Positions 16,736 to 27,600 of a stretch of 64,000 nt of DNA are shown here, in pieces. Each line of letters opens with the position of its first letter. The stretch's first letter is position 1. Both the position numbers and the translations under genes were made by a program. The notes beneath the pieces are model-generated. The model did not search any database and was not told the origin of the DNA. It saw only the letters and a list, made by a program, of their open reading frames with translations. This DNA is from Microbacteriaceae bacterium MWH-Ta3 (GTDB lineage Bacteria; Actinomycetota; Actinomycetes; Actinomycetales; Microbacteriaceae): contig QBKD01000001.1 of NCBI GenBank assembly GCA_003053925.1, positions 1,054,001 through 1,118,000 of the forward strand, in the 5' to 3' direction.

Positions 16736-17944
16736 TTATTCGGTGATCGCGGTGGCCGCGTCGTCCAGCACCGTCTGCACGATCCGCTGGGCCGCCTCGC
16801 CGGGGAACGGGCTAGCGGCAGCGAAGAGCGCGTCGATTTCGGCGGACCGGTCCGTCAGTGTGTGTGCGCGGGCCGCCATGAGTGCGGCGTCCAGCTCTGT
16901 CATCGAGTGCACCCGAATAGTGGTGGCCGCCGCAATCTCGCCCAGCGGTGTGAATGCCCAGTGGTCCGGTTTCTCCCAGAAGATCGCAGGTGTGCGCGTG
17001 ACCAGCGGGTATTCCGCGATGAAGGAAATACCGTCGGTGGCCAGAACATCGGCACCCAAAAACAGTCGCGGATAGCTGGAGTCCACATCGGTCGCGGTGT
17101 TCGGCAGCGCGTCCCAGCGTTCGCGCCAGTCGCGCACCTGCTCTGCCGTCATGAGTTCGCGATCGGTCAGAGTGCCGAACATGAAGGGGTGCGGGCGCAT
17201 GACCACGTCGAACTCGGGATGTGCCTCGGCCCATTCCAGCATCTGGCCACACATCTCGCTGAACACGCCGAAGTTCAACCAGCGCTGGCCATAGGAATGG
17301 TGGGGTCCCCACAACACGCGGAACGGGCGGCTTCCGTCGGGAAGCGTGCGGTCAAGCGGCCACAGTGGTTCGACGGTCTCGCGGGCGCGTACAAGGGCAT
17401 CAATCTTTGGGGTGCCCGTCAGGTGCGCGCGCGACGGGCGATCATCGACGGCATCGAGGGCGGCCTTGACCGTGGCATCCTGCAGGAACACCAGCTGCGC
17501 CACCTGATGGGTTGTCTGCGTGTACTGGTGCGGTGCCACACCGTCGACGCCCGGCTCGTTCACCAGGTACAGCGAGAAGTACGGCACGTAACACACGCGG
17601 GTGAATTCACTGAGGCTCTCCACGCGATAGCTCGGCTGATAGTTGCGCTGCCAGGGGTAATTCAGGAACACATAGTCGGGTGCCATGTCGCGTAGGGCGG
17701 CAAGGCCTCGGGCATCATCCTCGAAATCGAAAGTCTCGTGCGGAACTCCGCGGCTGGACAGGAAACCGCTGACTTTTGCGGCATCGCCGAAGTCAGCGTC
17801 GCCCGTCAATTTGCGCGGGATAACGACAACGCGGGGGTCGAATCGAGGGTCGTCCGCCATCAGGCGATACACCTCGTCCAGGGCATCCCAGGCTTCGAAA
17901 TAGAAGAACAGGAACACCACGCGCAGGGGTCGGTCGACGGTCAT
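16736..17944 (-). CDS. GT-B fold glycerophosphotransferase-like protein
   Basis: 402 residues. The C-terminal half has the features of CDP-glycerol:polyol glycerophosphotransferases: RVLWGPHHSYG, DVVMRPHPFMFG, then SSYPRLFLGADVLATDGISFIAEYPLVTRTPAIFW, where the Asp and Ser contact the nucleotide donor. The N terminus (RVVFLFFYFEAWDALDEVYRLM, then DYVFLNYPWQRNY) fits the acceptor Rossmann domain. A role in teichoic-acid-like or cell-surface polymer assembly is likely, but the usual companions are not adjacent. Its TAGGCT box lies six bases before the ATG (17956 to 17951), so it has its own promoter despite following the ACC deaminase gene. Confidence 0.72.
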   Translation of the reverse strand: MTVDRPLRVVFLFFYFEAWDALDEVYRLMADDPRFDPRVVVIPRKLTGDADFGDAAKVSGFLSSRGVPHETFDFEDDARGLAALRDMAPDYVFLNYPWQRNYQPSYRVESLSEFTRVCYVPYFSLYLVNEPGVDGVAPHQYTQTTHQVAQLVFLQDATVKAALDAVDDRPSRAHLTGTPKIDALVRARETVEPLWPLDRTLPDGSRPFRVLWGPHHSYGQRWLNFGVFSEMCGQMLEWAEAHPEFDVVMRPHPFMFGTLTDRELMTAEQVRDWRERWDALPNTATDVDSSYPRLFLGADVLATDGISFIAEYPLVTRTPAIFWEKPDHWAFTPLGEIAAATTIRVHSMTELDAALMAARAHTLTDRSAEIDALFAAASPFPGEAAQRIVQTVLDDAATAITE

Positions 17945-17950
17945 ATGCCG

Positions 17951-17956
17951 AGCCTA
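17951..17956 (-). promoter_or_regulatory. -10 box of the GT-B gene, leaderless type
   Basis: On the minus strand TAGGCT, six bases, then ATG at 17944. Confidence 0.6.
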
Positions 17957-17977
17957 GACTACAGGTGAACGCCCTGG

Positions 17978-19000
17978 TTAGTACCCGAATGCGGTCGTGT
18001 AACCGTTGATTGCGGGCTGGCCGCCCAGGTGTGCGTACAGCACGCGGCTGCCCTCGGGGAAGTAGCCCTCGCGCACCAGATCGATCATGCCCGCCATCGA
18101 CTTGCCTTCGTACACGGGGTCGGTAATCATGCCGTCCATGCGTGCGGCCAATTCGATTGCCTCGATCGTGCGGGGTCCGGCGATTCCGTAAATTCCATCG
18201 TGCCAACGATCCAGCAACACAATTTCTTCGTCCGCAATCTCGCGGCCCAGCTCGATTCCTTCGGCGGTACGACGCGCGATGCGCGCAATCTGCTCCCAGG
18301 TCTTCTCGACGGTCGCCGAGGCGTCGATTCCCAAAACGGTATGAGCGCGGTTGCTGTGCGCGAACCCGGCGATCATGCCGCCCTGTGTGGAACCGGTCAC
18401 CGAACACACCACGATGTTGTCGAATGTGAAACCGAGTTCGGCCTCTTGGTCTTCCACCTCGAATGCCCAGCCCGCAAAGCCGTGACCGCCCAACACGTGA
18501 TCCGAGGCGCCTGCGGGGATTGCGTACGGCTTGCCGCCGCGTGCCACCACATCGTCCAGGGCCTCTTCCCACGACTTGCGGAAGCCGATGTCAAAGCCCG
18601 CGTCGTTCAGTCGAACGTCGGCTCCCATGATGCGCGACAACAGGATGTTCCCGGTCTTTTCATAGTTCACTTCGTCCCAGTCGACCCAGTGTTCCTGGAC
18701 CAGTACGCACTTCAGTCCCAACTTCGCCGCAACCGCCGCAACCTGGCGGGTGTGGTTCGACTGCACGCCACCAATCGAGACGAGCGTGTCGCACCCCTGT
18801 GCCACAGCGTCGGCAGCTAAATATTCCAGCTTCCGAGTCTTGTTACCGCCGTACGCCAGCGCGGAATTCATGTCCTCACGCTTTGCCCACAGCTCGACCT
18901 TGCCGCCCAGGTGGTCGGTCAGGCGGTCCAAACGGTGCACGGGCGATGCGCCGAAACGCAGGTCGACTCGGGGAGTGTTCTGAAGTGCCTCACGCGTCAT
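17978..19000 (-). CDS. acdS: 1-aminocyclopropane-1-carboxylate deaminase
   Basis: PLP enzyme cleaving the plant ethylene precursor ACC to 2-oxobutanoate and ammonia. The 340-residue product aligns closely with pseudomonad AcdS along its length ([47 protein letters not shown]). Key residues are kept: Lys54 (PLP), Ser81, Tyr297, Glu298 and Leu325, matching Lys51, Ser78, Tyr294, Glu295 and Leu322 of the Pseudomonas enzyme. The Glu/Leu pair separates true ACC deaminases from D-cysteine desulfhydrases. It has a GAAAGG ribosome-binding site and lies 41 bases after the RNA helicase gene. No AcdR-type regulator is adjacent. The enzyme is typical of plant-associated bacteria. Confidence 0.93.
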   Translation of the reverse strand: MTREALQNTPRVDLRFGASPVHRLDRLTDHLGGKVELWAKREDMNSALAYGGNKTRKLEYLAADAVAQGCDTLVSIGGVQSNHTRQVAAVAAKLGLKCVLVQEHWVDWDEVNYEKTGNILLSRIMGADVRLNDAGFDIGFRKSWEEALDDVVARGGKPYAIPAGASDHVLGGHGFAGWAFEVEDQEAELGFTFDNIVVCSVTGSTQGGMIAGFAHSNRAHTVLGIDASATVEKTWEQIARIARRTAEGIELGREIADEEIVLLDRWHDGIYGIAGPRTIEAIELAARMDGMITDPVYEGKSMAGMIDLVREGYFPEGSRVLYAHLGGQPAINGYTTAFGY

Positions 19001-19041
19001 TGTCGTGTACCTTTCGGGGTGCTGCGGGTTGGTATGCGCGG

Positions 19042-20424
19042 TTATGCGCTGGGAGTTGTGGAGCCCGTTCCGCCGCCGGAGCGACGGCGACGAGTGCGGT
19101 TGCGCGGAGCGCCGGGCTCGCGTGCGGGCTGCGATTCGGAACGTGCCGAGTCGGCGGAAGTCGAGCCTGACGATGAACCGGAACGCGATGCCGAACCCGT
19201 GCGCGGCGGACGGCCCGCAGCCTTTTCGACGCGCGGAATCGGTGTCGACACCAGTCGGCCCTTGGTGCCCGGTGCAATGTTCAGATCGGTGTACAGGTGC
19301 GCCGACGACGAGTAGGTTTCAACGGGCTCGAGCGGCAGATCCAGTGCCCGGCCGATGAGCGCCCACTTGTGCAGGTCGTCCCAGTCCACGAATGTCACAG
19401 CGATACCGGTGCGGCCGGCGCGGCCAGTGCGGCCCACACGGTGCAGGTACGTCTTGTCGTCTTCGGGGACCGTGTAGTTGATCACGTGGGTCACGTCGTC
19501 GACATCGATACCGCGGGCGGCGACGTCGGTGGCGACCAGGACATCCTTTTTGCCGGCCTTGAACGCGGCCATCGAGCGCTCGCGCGCCTCTTGGCTCATG
19601 TCGCCGTGGACGGCAACGGCCTGGAATCCGCGATCCTGAAGTTCTTCGGTGACCTTCGAGGCCGAGCGCTTGGTGCGCGTGAAGATAACCGTCTTGCCTC
19701 GACCCTCGGCCATGAGGATACGGCCTACGACCTCGTCTTTGTCCAGGTTGTGGGCGCGGTACACGATGTGGTTGATGTTCGCCTGAGTCAGGCCCTCGTC
19801 GGGATCCTGCGCCCGAATGTGGATGGGCTTCGTCATGAATCGACGCGCCAACGCGACAATCGGTCCGGGCATGGTGGCCGAGAACAGCATGGTGTGGCGG
19901 TTCGCGGGCGTCTGCGAGAACAGCTTTTCAACATCCGCAAGGAAGCCGAGATCCAGCATGCGGTCGGCCTCGTCCAGCACCATGACCTCGACTTTCGACA
20001 GCGACAGCAGGCGCTGTCCCGCCAAGTCCAGCAAACGGCCGGGGGTTCCCACGATGATCTGGGCGCCCGCCTTGATGGCGTCGACCTGTTCCTCGTACGA
20101 CTTTCCGCCATAGACGGCCGCGACGGTGGTGCTGCGGTTTTCGGTCGCAACGACCATGTCTTCGGTGACCTGGACAGCCAGTTCACGGGTGGGAACCACG
20201 ATGAGCGCCTTGACGCCGGGTTCGGGGTTGTCGCCCAGTCGCTGGATGAGGGGCAGGCCAAAGCCGAAAGTCTTGCCGGTACCGGTCTTTGCCTGGCCAA
20301 TGATGTCCTGGCCGGTCAGTGCGAGGGGGATGGTTTGTTCTTGAATGGGGAAGGGCTCGACGATGCCGCGGGCTGCAAGTGCGTCGGCGATATCGGAGGC
20401 GATACCAAGATCACGAAAAGTCAC
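19042..20424 (-). CDS. DEAD-box RNA helicase (RhlE-like)
   Basis: ATP-dependent RNA helicase of 460 residues. The Q motif, AKTGTGKT (Walker A), PTRELA, GTPGR, DEAD ([10 protein letters not shown]), SAT, and the C-terminal motifs [14 protein letters not shown] and [13 protein letters not shown] are all present. The last 60 residues are a Ser/Arg/Gly-rich basic tail, probably for RNA binding. The start is GTG 20424. It is divergent from the ferritin-like gene, the same arrangement as in mycobacteria. Confidence 0.93.
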   Translation of the reverse strand: MTFRDLGIASDIADALAARGIVEPFPIQEQTIPLALTGQDIIGQAKTGTGKTFGFGLPLIQRLGDNPEPGVKALIVVPTRELAVQVTEDMVVATENRSTTVAAVYGGKSYEEQVDAIKAGAQIIVGTPGRLLDLAGQRLLSLSKVEVMVLDEADRMLDLGFLADVEKLFSQTPANRHTMLFSATMPGPIVALARRFMTKPIHIRAQDPDEGLTQANINHIVYRAHNLDKDEVVGRILMAEGRGKTVIFTRTKRSASKVTEELQDRGFQAVAVHGDMSQEARERSMAAFKAGKKDVLVATDVAARGIDVDDVTHVINYTVPEDDKTYLHRVGRTGRAGRTGIAVTFVDWDDLHKWALIGRALDLPLEPVETYSSSAHLYTDLNIAPGTKGRLVSTPIPRVEKAAGRPPRTGSASRSGSSSGSTSADSARSESQPAREPGAPRNRTRRRRSGGGTGSTTPSA

Positions 20425-20480
20425 AAAAATACCTGTCTGGTTAGTACTGCCCAGTCTACCCGTGGGCGCCTCGAGTTGCC

Positions 20481-20486
20481 TATGCT
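20481..20486 (+). promoter_or_regulatory. -10 box of the ferritin-like gene, leaderless type
   Basis: TATGCT, six bases, then ATG at 20493. The intervening GAAGGG could be a weak ribosome-binding site, but it would be too close to the start codon. Confidence 0.55.
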
Positions 20487-20492
20487 GAAGGG

Positions 20493-21209
20493 ATGGCAGT
20501 GAATTTTTGGCGCAAGCGTCGACCCGTCGAGGCGCCGACCGTGCGATCGCGTGATGACATCGATGCGGGCAACAAGATTGAATTTACCGATCTGGCACCG
20601 GAGCCAGCGGTATTCATCGGACAGTGCGCCTATCTATTCCTGCGCTACGCCGAATCGCTGGCACGTCACGCACACGATTCCACCGACCTCGATACGGAAA
20701 GCACGGTAGCGGTCGTTGCGGCCGAGGCCTTCGCTCGATATGTGACCCTGGTTGAAGTTCTGGATCGGCTGGGTGTCGATCGGGTCGAGGCCATGCGGCC
20801 TTTCATCGAACCGACCCGCGAGTTCGAGCGCCGCACGCGTGGCCGCAACTGGACCGAACGCGTGGCCTGCACCTGGGTGACGATGGCATTCCTGCAAGAT
20901 TTCTGGCGACGCCTGGCAGAGGGTCTTCCCGCAAACTTACGAGCGGACGTCGAATCGGCGCTGGCATCGGACATGATGGTCGACGCGTTGCGCACGGAAT
21001 TGGAACGACGAATCGAGGCGGAGCCCACGCTGCGCCCTGCTCTTGCGATGTGGTCGCGCCGTTTGGTGGGCGACACCATGTTGATGGCAGAGAGCGCGCT
21101 CGTTCACAACGATGTTGCGGTAACCGAGGCCGAGGGCGTGGAGCCGGTGTTTACCGCGCTCATCAGCGCACACACGATTCGCCTCGATTCGCTCGGTCTG
21201 TCGGCATAG
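20493..21209 (+). CDS. ferritin-like fold protein, function unknown
   Basis: 238 residues, mostly alpha-helical and acidic. It belongs to the actinobacterial family annotated as ferritin-like fold or putative hydroxylase, found beside RhlE-type helicases and DUF3107. A clear pair of ExxH iron-binding motifs is not evident, so the metal function is uncertain. Segments such as AVVAAEAFARYVTLVEVLDRL and TWVTMAFLQDFWRRLAEGLP suggest a four-helix bundle. Followed by the opposing DUF3107 gene after 46 bases. Confidence 0.7.
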   Translation: MAVNFWRKRRPVEAPTVRSRDDIDAGNKIEFTDLAPEPAVFIGQCAYLFLRYAESLARHAHDSTDLDTESTVAVVAAEAFARYVTLVEVLDRLGVDRVEAMRPFIEPTREFERRTRGRNWTERVACTWVTMAFLQDFWRRLAEGLPANLRADVESALASDMMVDALRTELERRIEAEPTLRPALAMWSRRLVGDTMLMAESALVHNDVAVTEAEGVEPVFTALISAHTIRLDSLGLSA

Positions 21210-21255
21210 CGCGCCGAGAATCGACCCGTTGCCGGGTTGCCTGGACGTACCGACG

Positions 21256-21477
21256 TTACGAGACGAATCCCACGGGTCGGGACTGGCTGGTGCCGATTTC
21301 CAGGTACGAGACATTGGCGGCGGGAACCACGTATGTCTGTCCCTTGGTGTCAACGAGGGTGAGGACGCCGTCCGAGGCGAGCGCAGCCTGTAGTTGTGAG
21401 GTGACATCCGCGGCGCTGGCGTCGGTGTCGAACGAGAGTTCGCGAGCGGCGTGCTTAATTCCAATACGAATATCCAT
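21256..21477 (-). CDS. DUF3107 family protein
   Basis: 73 residues (MDIRIGIKHAARELSFDT... VLTLVDTKGQTYVVPAANVSYLEIG), a small beta-rich family restricted to actinobacteria, of unknown function. The start is ATG 21477, with TACCCT (21489 to 21484) six bases upstream. Divergent from the AdnA-like gene with 45 bases between the start codons. The neighbouring TetR regulator present in mycobacteria is missing here. Confidence 0.85.
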   Translation of the reverse strand: MDIRIGIKHAARELSFDTDASAADVTSQLQAALASDGVLTLVDTKGQTYVVPAANVSYLEIGTSQSRPVGFVS

Positions 21478-21483
21478 GTGTCT

Positions 21484-21516
21484 AGGGTATTCCATGTCCG
21501 AGGCGGTCGGTATTCT
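21484..21516. promoter_or_regulatory. divergent leaderless promoters of DUF3107 and the AdnA-like gene
   Basis: Plus strand: TATTCT (21511-21516), six bases, ATG 21523. Minus strand: TACCCT (21489 to 21484), six bases, ATG 21477. Neither gene has a ribosome-binding site. Confidence 0.65.
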
Positions 21517-21522
21517 CAAGAC

Positions 21523-24500
21523 ATGACAGAACCTTCGCCCGGCGTGGAACTCGACGACTCCCAACGGGCGGTACTCGACGCCGCGTCCGCGGGCAACGTT
21601 CGTGTGGTGGGGGCGCCGGGTTCAGGAAAGACTGTTCTTGTCGGCGAATTGGTCGCACGTCACGCTCAGAAATTCGGCGCGGATTCGGTGCGTGTTCTCG
21701 TACCTGCGCGTCGGGCCGCATCGCGACTTCGCGATGACTTGGCGCTGCGCATTGGTGTCCCTACGCGGGGGCCGCTCGCGCGATCGGTGTCGTCGTTTGC
21801 GCACCAGGTGGTGGGGGCCTCTGTTGATGCGGGAACCGAAATTCGGCTGATTGCCGGTGGGCAACACGACGCACTGTTTGCACAGTTTCTTGCCGGCGAA
21901 ATCGAGGACGGCACCTCGGGCTACTGGCCCGATTCGCTGGGACACGACGTCCGTGATCTGCGTGAATTTCGGTCACAGCTGCGTGATTTGGCCGCGCGCT
22001 GCGCCGACGAAGGCATTGATTTCGCAACACTTGATGAACTGGGTCGCCGACACGGCCGGCCCGAATGGAGTGCGTCCGCACGGTTCCTGGGCATGGTCCA
22101 GGAGTTCCTGGGCGCCTCGCACGAAAACCAACTCGACCCCTCCGAACTTCTGATCCGCGCACGTCACACGGTGGAAACCGCGTCGGGCGAGGCCGTCCAC
22201 GCTCTTGTTCAGGGTGTCACGCTGCTTGTTGTCGACGACGCACAGGATCTCTCGCCGCTGCAATGGGCGCTGATTGAAGCCTGCGCGGCGCGCGGGATTC
22301 GTGTTGTGGCGCTGGGAAATCCCGACGTCGCGACGGCGTCCTTCCGCGGCGGTGACAGCACCGACTTCACGCACAGCCTTACCGCCTCGGGCGTGACGCA
22401 GGTTGTGTTGTCTTCCTCGTACCGCGGTGCGGGCGATGCCTGGACGGCCCTCGCGTCGCAGGTCACAGGGCGAATCGGCGTATCGGGCGAGGTATCGCAA
22501 CATCGCAACGTCACGCATCGGGGAACGGAAACGCGCGTCGTCACGCACGAGGCGCGTTCGGCTGTCGCGCAATACGACGCCATCGCGCGATTCATTCGAT
22601 CGCAACACCAGGACGGCGTCGAATTCGATCGCATGGCCGTGGTTGTGCGCAGCGGCTCGCAGGCCGAAGCGATTGTTTCGCACCTTGTCACCGCGAACCT
22701 TCCCGCCTATTCCGAAACCACGGGCCGTCCACTGCGCGATCACGCCGCGGTACGCGACCTGCTCACCATTGTGGGAATGGGAATCGGGATGCCCTCGCTG
22801 GCGCTGTCGACCGACACCGTGGACGCGCTGCTAACCGGCCCCTTTGTGCGGATGGATTCCCTCGCGCTGCGCGCACTCAAACGGCGTCTGCGCAGTGACG
22901 AAATGGCCCGCATCGCCGCGGATCCTCGTCTGCAGGGTACGCCGGCCCGCCCGGCTCGAGAGTTGCTTGTTAATGCGCTGAATGACCCCACGGTTGTGGA
23001 TGATTTACCGGCGTCTCTGTCGCGACGAGTACTTGTCTTGGCGCACCTGTTGGCGGATCTGCGGGCGCACGCCTCCGAGCCCATCGATGAACTCCTGTGG
23101 CGCGTGTGGCAGGCCAGCGGCCTCGAGCGCCTGTGGCTCACCCGCACGCAACAGTCGGGTTCCATCGGAATCGACGCCCATCGATCGCTCGACGCGATTC
23201 TTGCGCTGTTCACGGCCGCATCAACGACACTGGATTCCACCCCGGATGAAAGCGCGGCAGTGTTCATCGACCGCATGCTGCAACAGCACGTGCCCGACGA
23301 CACTTTGTCGCCCCGTGCAACCGGCGGCAGTGTGGTGGTCTGCACCCCCGCGGCTACGGTTGGCCGAGAATTCGACACCGTCATCATTGCCGGGCTGATC
23401 GACGGGGTCTGGCCTAACCTTCGCCCGCGCGGTTCGCTTCTGGGCAACACCGAACTCGCAGCTGCCGTGAAGCAGTATCGAACCGGTGAGCCGGCACCCG
23501 TACTCGATGCGCGCGCCACGTTGATTCACGATGAATTGCGTTTGTTCCTGCTGGCGCTGTCGCGAGCCACGAACGCCGTGCTGCTCACCACGGTGGCGGG
23601 GGACGACGAAACCCCCAGCCCGCTGTTTCGCATTGCGCAGACGATCTCGACAGCACTCGACGATGCCGCGACGACCACCTACACCGACATGCAGTTGGTA
23701 GCACATCTGCGTCGCGTCATCATCGACACCACGGCGACACCGGAATTGCGGGAATCCGCCGCGCGCGGGTTAGCCGCACTCGCCGAAGCCGGGATACCGG
23801 GAGCATCGCCTCGTGAATGGCTAGGCCTTCGCACGGTGTCCACGACAGATCCGCTCTTCCGCGACCAGCCTGTTCCGGTATCGCCCTCGAAGATGAAGGA
23901 CGTTGCCGAATCATCGGTGGACTGGTTTGTGGATCGCGTGGCGGGCACGGAAAAACACATCGCCATGAGTCTGGGAAGCATCATTCATAAGGCGATGGAA
24001 ATTGCCGAGGAGCCCACCGTCGACGCGCTGATGGCGGTTGTCGATGCGCGTTGGAACGAGCTGGAGTTCGAGGCGCCGTGGGTCAGTGCTCGCGAAAAGC
24101 GCAACGCACGGTTCCTTGTGGACGGCGTTGTCGCGTACCTTCAGTTTCTGGACGCCGATGGTTCGAAATTAGTGGCAGCAGAGGCGCCGTTCCGTTTGAA
24201 TTTGGGCGGGGATTCTCCCGACCACGGCGAACCATCCGACATTCAGGCTGTCATCAATGGAATCGTCGACCGCATCGAAATTTCGAACGATGGTGCGGTA
24301 AAAATTACGGACCTCAAGACGGGGAGATATGACTCGAAGCGTGTAGGCGCAGGTGACGAGGTCCTGCAGCTAACGGCCTATCAGTTGGCCTATGTTGCGG
24401 GGAAGTTCGACGAATTGCTGGACGGTCGCGTGCACCGGTCGGACGGAGCCCAACTGTTGTACCCGAAAGAACCTGTGAAAAAGCGGCGATATCGACTGGT

Positions 24501-24678
24501 CGAGCAAACTCCGCTTTCGGACGAACGGGCGGACAACTTTGCCGCCGAGGTCCTCGATGCGGCACGGACGATGGCCGCCGCGGAATTCCGCGGCCCCGTA
24601 GATCTTGGAGACAACGCTCGCGGCGCCGACGTCAAACGATGGGTGCGGATTCCGGAGGTATGCAGCGATGACCAGTAA
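21523..24678 (+). CDS. adnA: AdnA-like helicase-nuclease subunit (UvrD/RecB family)
   Basis: 1051-residue subunit of an AdnAB-type DNA end-resection machine. It has an N-terminal superfamily-1 helicase with Walker A GAPGSGKT (30-37). Motif II reads DDAQD (238-242) instead of DExQD, a degenerate form. The helicase C-terminal part follows, then a RecB-type nuclease with DLKTG (930-934) and the QxxxY motif in LQLTAYQLAY. The stop overlaps the AdnB-like gene by 11 bases. Gene order (RhlE, ferritin-like, DUF3107, this pair, UvrD2) matches the mycobacterial adnAB locus. A longer frame from 21451 is ignored because the leaderless signal precedes ATG 21523. Confidence 0.85.
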   Translation: MTEPSPGVELDDSQRAVLDAASAGNVRVVGAPGSGKTVLVGELVARHAQKFGADSVRVLVPARRAASRLRDDLALRIGVPTRGPLARSVSSFAHQVVGASVDAGTEIRLIAGGQHDALFAQFLAGEIEDGTSGYWPDSLGHDVRDLREFRSQLRDLAARCADEGIDFATLDELGRRHGRPEWSASARFLGMVQEFLGASHENQLDPSELLIRARHTVETASGEAVHALVQGVTLLVVDDAQDLSPLQWALIEACAARGIRVVALGNPDVATASFRGGDSTDFTHSLTASGVTQVVLSSSYRGAGDAWTALASQVTGRIGVSGEVSQHRNVTHRGTETRVVTHEARSAVAQYDAIARFIRSQHQDGVEFDRMAVVVRSGSQAEAIVSHLVTANLPAYSETTGRPLRDHAAVRDLLTIVGMGIGMPSLALSTDTVDALLTGPFVRMDSLALRALKRRLRSDEMARIAADPRLQGTPARPARELLVNALNDPTVVDDLPASLSRRVLVLAHLLADLRAHASEPIDELLWRVWQASGLERLWLTRTQQSGSIGIDAHRSLDAILALFTAASTTLDSTPDESAAVFIDRMLQQHVPDDTLSPRATGGSVVVCTPAATVGREFDTVIIAGLIDGVWPNLRPRGSLLGNTELAAAVKQYRTGEPAPVLDARATLIHDELRLFLLALSRATNAVLLTTVAGDDETPSPLFRIAQTISTALDDAATTTYTDMQLVAHLRRVIIDTTATPELRESAARGLAALAEAGIPGASPREWLGLRTVSTTDPLFRDQPVPVSPSKMKDVAESSVDWFVDRVAGTEKHIAMSLGSIIHKAMEIAEEPTVDALMAVVDARWNELEFEAPWVSAREKRNARFLVDGVVAYLQFLDADGSKLVAAEAPFRLNLGGDSPDHGEPSDIQAVINGIVDRIEISNDGAVKITDLKTGRYDSKRVGAGDEVLQLTAYQLAYVAGKFDELLDGRVHRSDGAQLLYPKEPVKKRRYRLVEQTPLSDERADNFAAEVLDAARTMAAAEFRGPVDLGDNARGADVKRWVRIPEVCSDDQ

Positions 24679-27600
24679 GTATTCCGCCACACGAATTGCC
24701 CACGCAATTGCCGCAGACCCGGCCAAGGTCGCGGAACCCACCGCGGAACAGCAGGCCATCATCGAATCGCCGCCCACCGAGGTCGCGCTCGTTGTGGCGG
24801 GCGCCGGCAGCGGCAAGACGGAAACCATGGCCAATCGCGTGCTGTGGTTGCTAGCGAACGGGCACGTTCAGGCACACGAGATTGTGGGATTAACCTTCAC
24901 TCGTAAGGCGGCGTCGGAACTCAGCGAGCGCATTAACCTGCGCATCGATCAGCTGGTCGATGCCAACATCCTGCCCGAGAAAATCGATGCCTTCAGCCGT
25001 CCCACCGTCACCACCTACAACGCCTTTGCGTCGTCGGTGTTCCGCGATCATGCTGCGCGAATCGGCTGGGACGCCGATGCGCAAATCCTGACCGAGGCAA
25101 GTGCATGGTCGGTCGCGTTCGACGTCGTTCGTGAATCGCGTGACCCGCGACTTGCCGCGCTTGATGTTGCGATGGACACCGTCGTTGCGGCGGTGTTGTC
25201 CTTGGCCCGAGATATGCGCGAACACGGTGCCACCCCCGAATCAGTGCGTGCCGTGGCGGCAGATCTGGCTCCGATCATCGGGCCACCCGACGCATTGCCG
25301 GCATATGGAACAGAATTTGATCGATTGCGCAAGACCGAATCGCTGCCGCTGCTGGTCGACCTTGCGGTCGACTACCAGGAGCGCAAACGTCGCCGCGGGT
25401 TCATGGAATTTTCCGACCAAGTGGCGTTAGCGACGCGGATCGTTCGCGAGTTTCCCGAGGTAGCGCGCAGCTACCAGGCTCGGTTCAGCATTGTGTTGCT
25501 TGATGAATATCAGGACACCTCGGTGGGTCAGGCGCAGCTGCTCTCGGCGTTGTTCCCCGCGGGTGGTGTGATGGCGGTGGGCGACCCCAATCAGGCCATT
25601 TATGGGTGGCGCGGCGCGAGTGCATCGAACCTCGGCCGCTTCCACGAGGCATTTGGTGCGGGACCGCGCTACCAGCTGTCGATGTCGTGGCGCAATGGGC
25701 ACCAGATCTTGGGTGTCGCCAACCACATCATCGCCGAGAACCGGGAATCCGGCGTGAGCACATTGGTGCCCGCGGACAAGGCCTCAAATTTCGCGGTGGA
25801 ATCCGCCTTTGCCGAAACCTCGGCGGACGAAGCGGAACTCATTGCCGCGTGGTTCCAGACGAATCTGCAGATTCCGACGGACAAGGGCGAAACGCCGTCG
25901 GCGGCAGTTCTGGTGCGACGACGGGCCGATCAGACTGCGGTCTGTGCCGCACTACGTGCCGCGGGCGTTCCGTACCACGTGTTGGGGCTGGGCGGACTGC
26001 TGGAGGAACCTGCAATCGCCGATTTGGTGTGTGGCTTGGCCGTGATTTCGAACCCCATGGCGGGCGCACAGTTGGTGCGACTTCTGGCCGGCGCTCGGTG
26101 GCGTGTCGGTGCGGCCGATCTCTATGCGCTGCATCAAGTCGCGGGCAACCTCTCGACGATGTTCATCAGCGCCGAGGCCCGATCGCAATTCCGTGATTCC
26201 GTTGCCGCCGATGAAGCCGCCTCGTTGGTGGACGCACTGGATTACCTGGTCTCGGCGTCCTGGGACGATGTTGTTGCCGGCGTTCAGCCCTTTGCCGTCG
26301 GTTGGCCCGAGCCGCGTCCCGTGAACATGTCACGCGAGGGCTTCGAGCGCCTGCAGTCGGCAGCACGCACCTTCCGCTCGCTGCGGGGGCACAACGACTT
26401 GCCCTTGGCCGACGTCATCGATGTGGTGTCGCGTGCGCTGAACATCGAGGTTGAGGCATTGTCCAACCCGAATCTCGATTCGCAGCCCGCCTTCGAGGCC
26501 TTTTCGGAATTGGTTCACGCCTATCGCTCCGTCGCGGAATCGCCCACGCTCGCGGGCTTCCTGCGGTGGTTGCGCGAGGTCGAAAATCGTGAAAACGTGA
26601 CACCGCGCAGCGATCCCCCCGAAGCCGGCACAGTGCAAATCGTGACAATGCACTCTGCGAAGGGGTTGGAATGGGATCTGGTGTCCGTGCCCCGTCTGGT
26701 GGAGAAGACGATGCCCGGCGAAGGACAAGGTACGGTTTCGGGATGGCTGGCGATGGGCGCCCTGCCGTACCCACTGCGCGGCGACGCGCAAGACCTGCCT
26801 CGGTTGGCCATCGATCCGCTCGGTGACCGCAAGGCAACCCAGTTGTCGATTCAACAGTTCGGTGACGATAACCGCGCGCATCATCGTCGGGAAGAGACGC
26901 GCCTGATGTACGTTGCCGTCACGCGCGCACGACACAAGCTTCTCCTCAGTGGGTCATTCTGGAAGCCGGGCGCAACGAAACCAACGCCACCCAGTGACTA
27001 CCTGGTGTCGTGCGTTGCGGCGGGACTGATTCCTGAAATTCCCACCGAATCAACATCGCCCACGAATCCCACCGACGCGACTGCGGCCTATTTTGTGTGG
27101 CCGACCGACCCGCTGGGATCTGCAACTCGACGAGCCGCGATGGAAAGCGCGGCAGAGCGTGTGATGTCGGTCGAGCCGCGCGGTGGTGAATTTGCCGCGG
27201 CCGTCGACCGAGTGCTGGCGGAATCTGCACGCCACGTTGCCACCGCCGTTCGGCGAATTCGAGTACCCGCGTCGCAATACGCGGAACTGGGGGAGGCCTC
27301 TGTCCTCGACTCGGCCGAACCAACGCCTGCTGCCATTCCCCGCCCCGTTCCCACGCGGCCCTACCGAGCCGCCCGATTGGGAACCCGGTTTCATTCGTGG
27401 GCGGAAAATTGGCGCGGGCTTGGCGTGAGCATGGATTCCGACGCCGAGTGGGACGAATCCGACAACGACCGCATGTCACCCCGAGACGTGTCGGAACTGC
27501 AGCTGCAGCAGCTCAAGGACAATTTTGCGCAATCGGAGTGGGCGAAGCTCACGCCGCTGCACACCGAAATCGAGATTTTGCACCCCGTCGACGGCCGCAT

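Noticed and set aside
17978-19000. D-cysteine desulfhydrase as an alternative identity
   Set aside because: The Glu298 and Leu325 positions carry the residues typical of ACC deaminase, and similarity to AcdS runs the full length.
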